Assembly: GCA_035525375.1 (NCBI GenBank)
Contig: DATLEI010000104.1
Location: 1 to 21,779, forward strand
Length of the DNA stretch: 21,779 nucleotides
Reading direction: 5' to 3'
Origin: JALZBN01 sp035525375
GTDB taxonomy: Bacteria; Actinomycetota; Acidimicrobiia; Acidimicrobiales; AC-14
Numbering within the stretch: position 1 is the stretch's first letter; each line of letters starts with the position of its first letter. Positions 16,240 to 21,779 of this stretch are shown in pieces. The position numbers and the translations under genes are program-made. The notes under the pieces were generated by a model. That model searched no databases. It had not been told where the DNA came from and worked only from the letters and a program-made list of their open reading frames with translations.

Positions 16240-17307
16240 TTAGGGGAGGATCAGCAGCAGGTCGCCGAACTCGTGCCACAGGTAGCCATCGGCGAGGGCA
16301 CGCTGGTAACAGCGCTCCAGCATCGAACGACCGGCGATTGCTTCCAGGAGCCGAAGGTGCGACGCGCCGGGCTCGTGCCAGCCGGTCAGCAAGCCGTCGA
16401 CGGCGCGCGCCGGGCGCTGGGGACCGACCACGAGATTCGTCCACCCGGAATCGGCCCGGACGCGGCCTTGCTCGTCGGCGCACGTCTCGAGGGCTCTGAC
16501 CACCGTCGTACCCGTGGCGATGATGCGACCCCGACCGGCGCGCGCCGCGTTGACCCGATCGGCCGTTGACGGCGGCACCCGGAACCATTCCGGGTAGGGC
16601 AGTTCGTGGCTCTCCGGCGAGGAAAGCCCAGCATGGAGGACGAGCGGCGCGACTCCAACGCCCATCGACAGCAGCCGGGTCAGCAAGTCGGTCGTAAACG
16701 CCCTCCCGGCGCTCGGCATCTCTGCGCTACCCGGTTCGTTGGCATACACGGTTTGGTATGCGGACATCGGCCACGGTCGGCCGCCGGCGCCGTAGCGGAC
16801 GGCGCCGCCATGCTCGGCCAGGTACTGATCGAGAGGCTCGGGCATTCGGAGGCTCGCTGTCCACAGCCTTGTAGCTGCCATCGCGTCGGCGCGTTGGTAC
16901 GGCCTCGAGAGCTGGGCACTTCCGCCATCGGGGAGGCCGACGACCTCACCGACCTGACCGTGCGACCACGGCAGCGTGCCAGCCCCAGCGGGTTCGCGGA
17001 GCTCTACCGTCCACACCTCGTCGGACAGCCGCGTCGAAAGATGCAACCGAAGCGGGGTGCCGTCGGCCCTGGTGGCGGGTAGTGCCGCGGGCAGGGTGGC
17101 CGACACGTTCACAACGAGGAGGTCGCCCGGCGCGAGCACGTCCACGATGGCAGGGAATGGTCGGCTCTCGAGCGTCGCCGCATGGCGACGGGCCACCATC
17201 AACCGCACGTCGTCGCGCGCTGAGCCACGAACTTCGGCCGGCTCGGTCGCGATCCGCCCGGATGGGACCTCGAACGTGAGCCCCTCACAACTGCAGGTCA
17301 GGCTCAT
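16240..17307 (-). CDS. Divergent QueA-like S-adenosylmethionine:tRNA ribosyltransferase-isomerase family protein
   Basis: 355 residues, length as expected for QueA. It overlaps the SDR stop as ATGA at 17304-17307. Recognisable QueA segments are YQTVYANEPGS at 184-194, AGRAFT at 200-205, GTTVVRALE at 266-274, a TGWHEPG (canonical TNFHLP) and a DGYLWHEFGD end. Several canonical positions have changed: TAGLHF is SAGRAF here, the LHVGAGTF motif is LVLHAGLSS, and the SRLLVL start is DVRLMVARR. QueA makes epoxyqueuosine in tRNA; no other queuosine gene is in this window. A specialised paralog with a different substrate is possible. Neighbours are an SDR and small cysteine proteins. Confidence 0.8.
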   Translation of the reverse strand: MSLTCSCEGLTFEVPSGRIATEPAEVRGSARDDVRLMVARRHAATLESRPFPAIVDVLAPGDLLVVNVSATLPAALPATRADGTPLRLHLSTRLSDEVWTVELREPAGAGTLPWSHGQVGEVVGLPDGGSAQLSRPYQRADAMAATRLWTASLRMPEPLDQYLAEHGGAVRYGAGGRPWPMSAYQTVYANEPGSAEMPSAGRAFTTDLLTRLLSMGVGVAPLVLHAGLSSPESHELPYPEWFRVPPSTADRVNAARAGRGRIIATGTTVVRALETCADEQGRVRADSGWTNLVVGPQRPARAVDGLLTGWHEPGASHLRLLEAIAGRSMLERCYQRALADGYLWHEFGDLLLILP

Positions 17308-18005
17308 GGCTGTACAGCCACGGGGAGGTCCGCGGTGCGATAGCGACCACTCGGAAGCTCGCCGTAGATGAGCCGGAGTAGGCCGGGCACGCTGGACTCG
17401 GGCGGGGGCCGGTCGGAGATGTCTTCGCCCGGGAAAGCCTCCTGGTGCATCTGGGTGTTCATGTCGCCCGGATCAACCCGGTACACCCGCAGTTCCGGGT
17501 GCTCGACGGCCAGGATGTTGGTCAGTTGCTCGAGCGCCGCCTTGGATGAGCCGTACCCGCCCCATCCTCCGTACGGTTCCATGGCCGCGTCCGACGTGAC
17601 GTTGAGGATCCGCCCGGCTGATTCTCGGAGTAGGGGAAGGGCGAGCTGGACGAGCCGCAGCGGCGCGAGCACGTTCACCCCATAGACCTGCTCGAGCACG
17701 TTGAGCGGATAGTCAGCCAGACGGGGCTGAGGGCTGGGTCCGAGCAGGCTCGCGTTGTTGACGAGAACGTCGAGCCCGCCGAGAGAGTTGGCTGCCGCAA
17801 TGAGCGCGACTCGGTGGGCCTCATCACCAACATCGCCCCGTATCGCGACGACGTCAGTCAGGGTCGACAGTTCGGCCGCCGCAGCATTGATCTCCTCACC
17901 TCGAGCGTCGACCACCAGGCGCCACGGGTGATCCTCGCTGGCCAGCGCCCTCCCGAGCGCCAGCCCGAGACCCCGGGACCCGCCGGTGATGAGTGCGACA
18001 GCCAT
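17304..18005 (-). CDS. Short-chain dehydrogenase/reductase (SDR)
   Basis: 233 residues from the ATG at 18005 with AAGGGAG six bases upstream. Classical SDR features are complete: TGGSRGLG at 7-14 for the NAD(P) site, DVG near 58-60, NNAS at 83-86, Ser138 in VTSDAA and the Tyr151-x3-Lys155 pair in GYGSSK. Fold and cofactor class are sure; the substrate is unknown. Its stop overlaps the QueA-like start, so the two proteins are probably made together. Confidence 0.9.
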   Translation of the reverse strand: MAVALITGGSRGLGLALGRALASEDHPWRLVVDARGEEINAAAAELSTLTDVVAIRGDVGDEAHRVALIAAANSLGGLDVLVNNASLLGPSPQPRLADYPLNVLEQVYGVNVLAPLRLVQLALPLLRESAGRILNVTSDAAMEPYGGWGGYGSSKAALEQLTNILAVEHPELRVYRVDPGDMNTQMHQEAFPGEDISDRPPPESSVPGLLRLIYGELPSGRYRTADLPVAVQP

Positions 18006-18042
18006 GAACGCTCCCTTCGACTAAGTAAACAACTTCGTTGCA

Positions 18043-18072
18043 ATAGTGGACCCAGGGCACAGGGCTTGTAAA
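18043..18072 (-). promoter_or_regulatory. Candidate promoter for the SDR / QueA-like operon
   Basis: Minus strand TTTACA (18067-18072), an 18-base spacer and CACTAT (18043-18048). A start near 18036 would give a leader of about 30 bases. It lies in the 80-base gap after the zinc-ribbon gene. The elements are moderate matches only. Confidence 0.35.
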
Positions 18073-18085
18073 GGGATTCTTTTTT

Positions 18086-18298
18086 TCAGCCTTCGGTGGC
18101 GGCGAGCGTCTCAATGGAGCCACCCGAGCCACACCACCGGCACTTCACGTCCTCGACGACCTCGCTCAGGACCTGCTCATCCTCCACTGACAACTCCCCG
18201 CCCAAGGAGTAGTGGTAGAAGGCGGTGGTTCGCCGTGTCGTCGTGACGTCGAACCTGGTCAGATTGCCGCAGGCCGTGCAACGGAACCGGGTCGCCAT
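18086..18298 (-). CDS. Small zinc-ribbon protein, unknown function
   Basis: 70 residues from the ATG at 18298. Two CxxC knuckles, Cys7/Cys10 (FRCTACG) and Cys53/Cys56 (VKCRWCGS), flank a 40-residue acidic middle with LSVEDEQVLSEVVEDV, as in rubredoxin-like or zinc-ribbon mini-proteins. There is no ribosome-binding site; instead TACATT lies six bases before the ATG, as in leaderless actinobacterial genes. It is divergent from the SOS-type exonuclease gene across 69 bases. No specific function can be assigned. Confidence 0.75.
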   Translation of the reverse strand: MATRFRCTACGNLTRFDVTTTRRTTAFYHYSLGGELSVEDEQVLSEVVEDVKCRWCGSGGSIETLAATEG

Positions 18299-18304
18299 GG
18301 GGGA

Positions 18305-18310
18305 AATGTA
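18305..18310 (-). promoter_or_regulatory. Leaderless -10 element for the zinc-ribbon gene
   Basis: TACATT on the minus strand is followed by six bases and then the ATG of the zinc-ribbon gene. Transcription would therefore begin at or very near the A of the start codon. The -35 region is poor. Confidence 0.4.
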
Positions 18311-18330
18311 CCGGCGGATCCCGACGGTCG

Positions 18331-18359
18331 TTGAGTTCGAACATTTGTTCGGTTACGGT
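18331..18359 (+). promoter_or_regulatory. SigA-type promoter of the exonuclease/UvrC-like gene (probably leaderless)
   Basis: TTGAGT (18331-18336), a 17-base spacer and TACGGT (18354-18359) precede the GTG at 18368 by eight bases, with no Shine-Dalgarno sequence. Transcription most likely starts at or just before the GTG. The spacer contains the LexA-type operator. Confidence 0.55.
18338..18351. promoter_or_regulatory. LexA-type SOS box
   Basis: CGAACATTTGTTCG is a perfect inverted repeat (CGAAC, four-base spacer, GTTCG). With its flanks it matches the actinobacterial LexA consensus TCGAAC-N4-GTTCGA at 11 of 12 fixed positions. It lies exactly between the -35 and -10 elements of the plus-strand promoter, where LexA would block polymerase. 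Confidence 0.78.
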
Positions 18360-18367
18360 TCGGCCCC

Positions 18368-20011
18368 GTGCAGCGGTCCTTCGACGACCTGGGGACGCCC
18401 CTTCGAGACGTCACCTTCTGTGTGATCGACCTGGAGACAACCGGGGGCTCACCGGCGATGAACGCGATCACTGAAGTCGGCGCGCTCAAGATGCGCGGCG
18501 GCGAATGCCTCGGCACCTTCCAGACCTTGGTGAACCCGGGAACGGAAATCCCGCCCGAGATCGTGATCCTCACCGGCATCACCGAGGCCATGGTGATCCC
18601 GGCTCCTCCCATAGAAGAGGTGCTTCCCGCTCTGCTCGAGTTCATCGGCGGCGCGGTGATCGTCGGCCATAACGTGCGCTTCGACGTCGGGTTCCTCGAC
18701 GCCGCGCTCGGTCGCGCCGGACGAAGCCGCTTGGGCAACGCACGCGTCGACACGTGCGGCCTCGCTCGTCGCCTCGTGCGCGACGAGGTTCCCGACTGCA
18801 AGCTGTCGACCCTTGCCAGCCGGCTCCGCCTGCCCCACCAGCCCCGTCATCGGGCCTTGGCCGACGTGCTGGCGACCGCCGATCTCTTGCATGTCCTCCT
18901 CGAGCGAGCTGGCACGCTCGGCGTTCTCGGACTCGACGACCTCCTCGAGCTGCCGACGATTCGAGCCCATCCCAGCGCCAGCAAGCTCCGGCTCACAGCC
19001 GGGCTGCCGCGGCGTCCCGGCGTTTATCTGTTCCGAGGGCGGGGCGGGCGCGTGCTCTACGTCGGGAAGGCGACCAACCTTCGGGCCCGGGTCCGCTCCT
19101 ATTTCTGCGGTGACGAGCGGCGCAAGGTGAGTCAGCTGCTGCGGGAAACGGAGGGCATCGACCACATCCGTTGCGCGGGGCCGCTCGAGGCGGCCGTGCT
19201 CGAGGTGCGCCTCATCCACCAACACCTGCCGCCGTTCAACCAGCGCTCCAAGTTGTGGCGGCGGTACGTCTACCTGAAGTTCACATTGGACGAACGCTTC
19301 CCGCGCCTGTCCGTCGTGCGGGCGGTAAAGGCCAACGACGGCTGCCTCTACCTCGGACCCTTGTCGTCGGCCGGCGCGGCTCGCGAGGTCGCCGATGCGA
19401 TCGAGTCGGCGGTGCCGATCCGGCGTTGCACCCAACGGCCCGGAAAAGGCACCAAGCCGGGAGCCTGCGCCGCGGCACAGCTCGGTGTCGCCACGTGCCC
19501 GTGTGCCGGCACCGTCACAGACGCCGACTACCGCGACCTGGTCGACACCGTCGTGACCGGCCTCACCCGTGACCCCGCGGTCCTGCTCGATCCGTTGACG
19601 GCGCGCATGCAGACCCTGGCCGAGGCCGGCCGTTTCGAGGATGCGGCTGCGGTCCGAGATCGCGCTGCCGCCCTGTCCCGAGCGATTCGGCGCCAGCACC
19701 AGCTCGAACGAATCACGCGCAGCCGCCGGCTCGAGCTCGAGGTCGTCCCCGGCCCAGGAGTTGCCACTCCGGCCCACACCGTTGTCCTGTCCCATGGGCG
19801 CCTTATTGGCCCGCAGTCGAGCCTTCTCGACATCGGTGCGCCCGGCCCATTCGTGTCCCGGGAGGACATTGACGAGCTCAGCTGTGTCGCTTCGTGGCTC
19901 GAGACGGCGGCAACCCAGGTGCGGCTCGTGCATTGCGACGGCGAGTTGGCATCGCCCTTTCCTCCCCTGCCTCGATTCGAGGCCGCGAGGGTTGCCCCTA
20001 CCCGTCGGTGA
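18368..20011 (+). CDS. DEDDh exonuclease fused to GIY-YIG nuclease and UVR motif (DnaQ/UvrC-like)
   Basis: 547 residues from a GTG at 18368. Residues 15-180 are a DnaQ-type DEDDh 3'-5' exonuclease: Asp21/Glu23 in VIDLETTG, Asp106/Asp111 in RFDVGFLD and His161-x4-Asp166. Residues 215-292 form a UvrC-type GIY-YIG nuclease: Gly218/Tyr220, YVGK from Tyr231, Arg239/Arg241 and Glu279. Four cysteines (354, 367, 377, 379) occupy the place of the UvrC Fe-S cluster but with altered spacing. A UVR motif for UvrB contact is at about 409-436. The UvrC C-terminal RNase H-like nuclease and HhH domains are missing, so it resembles Cho-type or Rv2191-type proteins rather than UvrC. It probably makes damage-site incisions and trims DNA. 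A LexA box lies in its promoter, and its end overlaps trpD by 14 bases. Confidence 0.9.
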   Translation: MQRSFDDLGTPLRDVTFCVIDLETTGGSPAMNAITEVGALKMRGGECLGTFQTLVNPGTEIPPEIVILTGITEAMVIPAPPIEEVLPALLEFIGGAVIVGHNVRFDVGFLDAALGRAGRSRLGNARVDTCGLARRLVRDEVPDCKLSTLASRLRLPHQPRHRALADVLATADLLHVLLERAGTLGVLGLDDLLELPTIRAHPSASKLRLTAGLPRRPGVYLFRGRGGRVLYVGKATNLRARVRSYFCGDERRKVSQLLRETEGIDHIRCAGPLEAAVLEVRLIHQHLPPFNQRSKLWRRYVYLKFTLDERFPRLSVVRAVKANDGCLYLGPLSSAGAAREVADAIESAVPIRRCTQRPGKGTKPGACAAAQLGVATCPCAGTVTDADYRDLVDTVVTGLTRDPAVLLDPLTARMQTLAEAGRFEDAAAVRDRAAALSRAIRRQHQLERITRSRRLELEVVPGPGVATPAHTVVLSHGRLIGPQSSLLDIGAPGPFVSREDIDELSCVASWLETAATQVRLVHCDGELASPFPPLPRFEAARVAPTRR

Positions 20012-21041
20012 CGGTCTGCGACGTGGAGACGAGGCCACCGAGGGCCTCTGCCGCGCCGCCATCGTCGATCGCCGCCCGGGCGGCCTCGGCTCCCTGTGCG
20101 AGGTCGTCGGCCAACCCGGCGGCGACGATACCGGCAGCGGCGTTGAGGACGACGATGTCGCGATGCGCGCCGGCTTCCCCATCGAGCACGCGCCGGACCA
20201 TGGCCGCATTTTCAGACGCGTCACCGCCGCGCAGGGCGTCGGCCGTCACCAGCGCGATACCGAGGGCGGAGGGGTCGACGACGTAGGACCGTACGTCGCC
20301 GTCACGCAGCTCGAGGACTGTCGATGCCGCGGTCGTCGTCAGCTCATCGAGCCCGTCGTGGCCATAGAAGACGAGGGCCCGCTCGGCTCCCCTGGCGCTC
20401 AGGACGCCCATGACCTTTTCCGCCATGGCTGGATCGCTCACGCCCAGCGCCTGGCGGCGGACCCGGGCCGGGTTGGCGAGGGGTCCGAGGAAGTTGAACA
20501 TCGTGCGCACGCCGAGCTCCCGCCGGGTCGGCCCCGCGTGGCGCAGAGCGGGGTGAAATCGGGGCGCGAAACAAAAGCCAATGCCGACCTCCTCGACGCA
20601 GGTGGCGACCCCCGAGGGGCCGACGTCGATTGCGACGCCGAGCGCCTCGAGCACGTCGGCCGAGCCGCACTGCGACGACTGAGCGCGGTTCCCGTGCTTG
20701 CAGACACGTGCGCCAGCGCCAGCGACGACAACCGCGGCGAGGGTGGACACGTTGATGGAACCGCTTTGGTCGCCGCCCGTGCCACACGTGTCGATAAGAC
20801 CGTCACTATCGAGAGGAATCGCCTCGGCGTGCTCGAGCATGGCGTCGAGCAGGCCGGTCATCTCCTCGACCGTCTCGCCCTTCATGCGCAGAGCGACACA
20901 GAATGCCGCGATCTGGGCTGAGGTCGCCTGGCCGTCGAGGATGTCGCCAAGCGCAGCCGCGGCCTGTTCAGCCCGAAGGTCGCGCTTGTCGGTGAGTGTG
21001 CCGAGTATCGCCGGCCAACCGCCGGCCTCAGCCAGATTCAA
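19998..21041 (-). CDS. trpD: Anthranilate phosphoribosyltransferase
   Basis: 347 residues. DTCGTGGD at 84-91 (PRPP and Mg binding), INVST at about 96-100, KHGNR at 115-119 and GVRTMFNFLGPLANP are diagnostic for TrpD. It transfers phosphoribose from PRPP to anthranilate, the second step of tryptophan synthesis. The start is a TTG at 21039-21041 with no good Shine-Dalgarno site. The whiB stop lies 18 bases upstream in the same frame, so no longer start is possible and coupling to whiB translation is likely. It is convergent with the exonuclease/UvrC-like gene, overlapping by 14 bases. No other trp gene is near. Confidence 0.94.
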   Translation of the reverse strand: MNLAEAGGWPAILGTLTDKRDLRAEQAAAALGDILDGQATSAQIAAFCVALRMKGETVEEMTGLLDAMLEHAEAIPLDSDGLIDTCGTGGDQSGSINVSTLAAVVVAGAGARVCKHGNRAQSSQCGSADVLEALGVAIDVGPSGVATCVEEVGIGFCFAPRFHPALRHAGPTRRELGVRTMFNFLGPLANPARVRRQALGVSDPAMAEKVMGVLSARGAERALVFYGHDGLDELTTTAASTVLELRDGDVRSYVVDPSALGIALVTADALRGGDASENAAMVRRVLDGEAGAHRDIVVLNAAAGIVAAGLADDLAQGAEAARAAIDDGGAAEALGGLVSTSQTVTDG

Positions 21042-21059
21042 CCGTTGAACGAAGCTGGC

Positions 21060-21299
21060 TTACGCCGCCGCGGTCTTGCGGCGCTGGCGCAGCATCCGGC
21101 GACGTTCCTTCTCGGTCGCGCCACCCCAAATTCCGTCAGCTTCCCGGTTCGCAAGGGCGTACTCGAGGCAAGGCTCACGAACACTGCACGTCGAGCAGAT
21201 CGACTTTGCCTCCCCAGCGTCATCATCAGACACGGGGTAGAAGACATCAGGGTCGAGCCCTCGGCACGCGCCTCGCTGGCGCCACGACATATCCATCAC
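21060..21299 (-). CDS. WhiB-family Fe-S transcriptional regulator
   Basis: 79 residues. The four iron-sulfur cysteines are Cys12 (GACRG), Cys35 and Cys38 (ICSTC) and Cys44 (EPC), and the family turn GIWGG is at 56-60. A basic tail (KERRRMLRQRRKTAAA) follows. It binds a 4Fe-4S cluster and is likely to contact the main sigma factor; no AT-hook (RGRP) typical of WhiB7 is seen, so I give no class number. GGAGGAAG lies upstream of adjacent GTG (21299) and ATG (21296) starts. WhiB proteins occur essentially in actinobacteria and their phages. Confidence 0.92.
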   Translation of the reverse strand: MMDMSWRQRGACRGLDPDVFYPVSDDDAGEAKSICSTCSVREPCLEYALANREADGIWGGATEKERRRMLRQRRKTAAA

Positions 21300-21379
21300 A
21301 GGTGTTCACTTCCTCCATAGCCCGGGATCCAAACCAGCGGCCGCGGAAGTTCCCTTCGCGGCGCCCGGCCACCAGGCAT

Positions 21380-21425
21380 CAGACAAATTATGGAACAACA
21401 ACGTTGCCAAAGTCCAGAAGTATTC
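21380..21425 (-). promoter_or_regulatory. AT-richer candidate promoter region of whiB
   Basis: The gap between whiB and the exchanger gene has an unusually AT-rich stretch with CATAAT on the minus strand (21387-21392), a plausible -10 element leaving a leader of about 80 bases. The palindrome CAACGTTG lies at 21399-21406, upstream of it. I see no convincing -35 box. Confidence 0.25.
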
Positions 21426-21474
21426 CGACGGCTCGCCTTCAGGGCATCCGACGGCGCCTCCTAGGATGCCCGGC

Positions 21475-21779
21475 GTGAAGACGCCGCGAAGTCCTGAGGG
21501 CCCAACCGGAACCGCTCCGTCTGGGCGCAGTCGGGTGATTATCGCGACCACCGTGGCCGTGATGCTTCCCGGCGTGGTGTTGCGGCTTTTCCCGGCCGAC
21601 CTCCCGCACACGGTGCAGGCACTCATCTTCGGAATGGCCATCGTCGGCGCCGCCTTCCTGTTGTCGTGGGCGGCCGAGGTGGCGCAGCTGGACATCTCTG
21701 CCGGGCTGGCCATCGGCGTCCTCGCCTTCATTGCTGTCCTGCCTGAGTACGCCGTTGACATGGTCTTCACCATCAAGGC
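21475..21779 (+). CDS. Cation (calcium/sodium) exchanger-like membrane protein, N-terminal fragment
   Basis: At least 101 residues, truncated by the window edge. I chose the GTG at 21475 because AGGA lies at good spacing; an ATG at 21466 in the same frame overlaps that AGGA. After a hydrophilic N-terminus, hydrophobic helices follow (VIIATTVAVMLPGVVLRLF; LIFGMAIVGAAFLLSWAAEV; then GLAIGVLAFIAVLPEYAVDM). The AAEVAQLDISAGLAIG segment followed by LPEYAVD resembles the alpha repeat of CaCA exchangers, where an acidic residue after LP binds the cation. The rest of the gene is needed to confirm this. Confidence 0.7.
   Translation, partial: MKTPRSPEGPTGTAPSGRSRVIIATTVAVMLPGVVLRLFPADLPHTVQALIFGMAIVGAAFLLSWAAEVAQLDISAGLAIGVLAFIAVLPEYAVDMVFTIK

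Noticed and set aside
18060..18090. Seven-T run next to the zinc-ribbon stop as a terminator
   Set aside because: No stable stem precedes it and its orientation is wrong for the minus-strand gene.
18368..20011. Calling this gene uvrC
   Set aside because: It lacks the UvrC C-terminal nuclease and HhH domains and has an added exonuclease domain.
18449..20224. 591-residue minus-strand frame opposite the exonuclease-UvrC-like gene
   Set aside because: Shadow frame caused by high GC; no domain pattern and the plus strand holds a complete multidomain protein.
19641..20921. 426-residue plus-strand frame over trpD
   Set aside because: Low-complexity Arg/Gly/Ala composition, opposite a clear trpD; a shadow.
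21306..21776. Minus-strand frame at the right edge
   Set aside because: Opposite strand encodes hydrophobic exchanger-like helices; this frame is Met/Ser/Thr noise.

Overview
The window is a gene-dense, very GC-rich chromosomal segment from an actinobacterium (Actinomycetota). The hallmarks are a WhiB-family Fe-S regulator, a SepH-type cell-division protein, a PimB-like phosphatidylinositol mannosyltransferase, a DUF3040 membrane protein, an LLM-class oxidoreductase, frequent GTG/TTG starts and apparently leaderless promoters. A deep lineage such as Acidimicrobiia is plausible but is my inference. I see no mobile element, CRISPR array, rRNA or tRNA gene. No gene-free stretch exceeds about 300 bases; the longest gaps are 21300-21474, 4162-4289 and 15856-15962.

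Layout. (1) 1-3771, plus strand: the end of a MoxR ATPase, a DUF58 protein and a TgpA-like membrane transglutaminase, tightly packed as one operon. (2) 3793-6294, minus strand: a dolichol-phosphate-mannose-synthase-like glycosyltransferase, DNA polymerase IV, then DUF3040 with its own promoter and a structured leader. (3) 6317-8242: a small plus-strand membrane protein, a minus-strand PIG-L deacetylase and a plus-strand inositol monophosphatase. (4) 8239-15855, minus strand: a long probable operon read from high to low coordinate, sepH, pimB-like, membrane protein, LLM oxidoreductase, alaC-like aminotransferase, ACT protein, pyrophosphate-type phosphofructokinase and methyltransferase. Spacings are 4-base overlaps to about 80 bases. 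(5) 15963-18298, minus strand: a zinc-ribbon mini-protein, an SDR, a divergent QueA-like protein and a small cysteine-rich protein. (6) 18368-20011, plus strand: a DEDDh exonuclease / GIY-YIG / UVR fusion behind a near-perfect LexA (SOS) box. (7) 19998-21299, minus strand: trpD behind a whiB gene. (8) From 21475, plus strand: the start of a cation-exchanger-like membrane protein, cut by the window edge.

How they fit together. Several genes point to an inositol/mannose envelope and thiol theme: inositol monophosphatase, PimB-like, polyprenyl-phosphate mannose synthase and PIG-L deacetylase. Two are DNA-damage genes (polymerase IV and the exonuclease-UvrC-like fusion), but only the second has a visible SOS operator. 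The PimB / exonuclease-UvrC-like / TrpD neighbourhood resembles that around Rv2188c-Rv2192c in Mycobacterium tuberculosis, as I recall it. The window is mostly core chromosome. The most rewarding points are regulatory (SOS box, leaderless divergent promoters, coupled starts) and residue-level (D104/K124 in the phosphofructokinase, altered Cys cluster in the UvrC-like protein, histone H1-like SepH tail).
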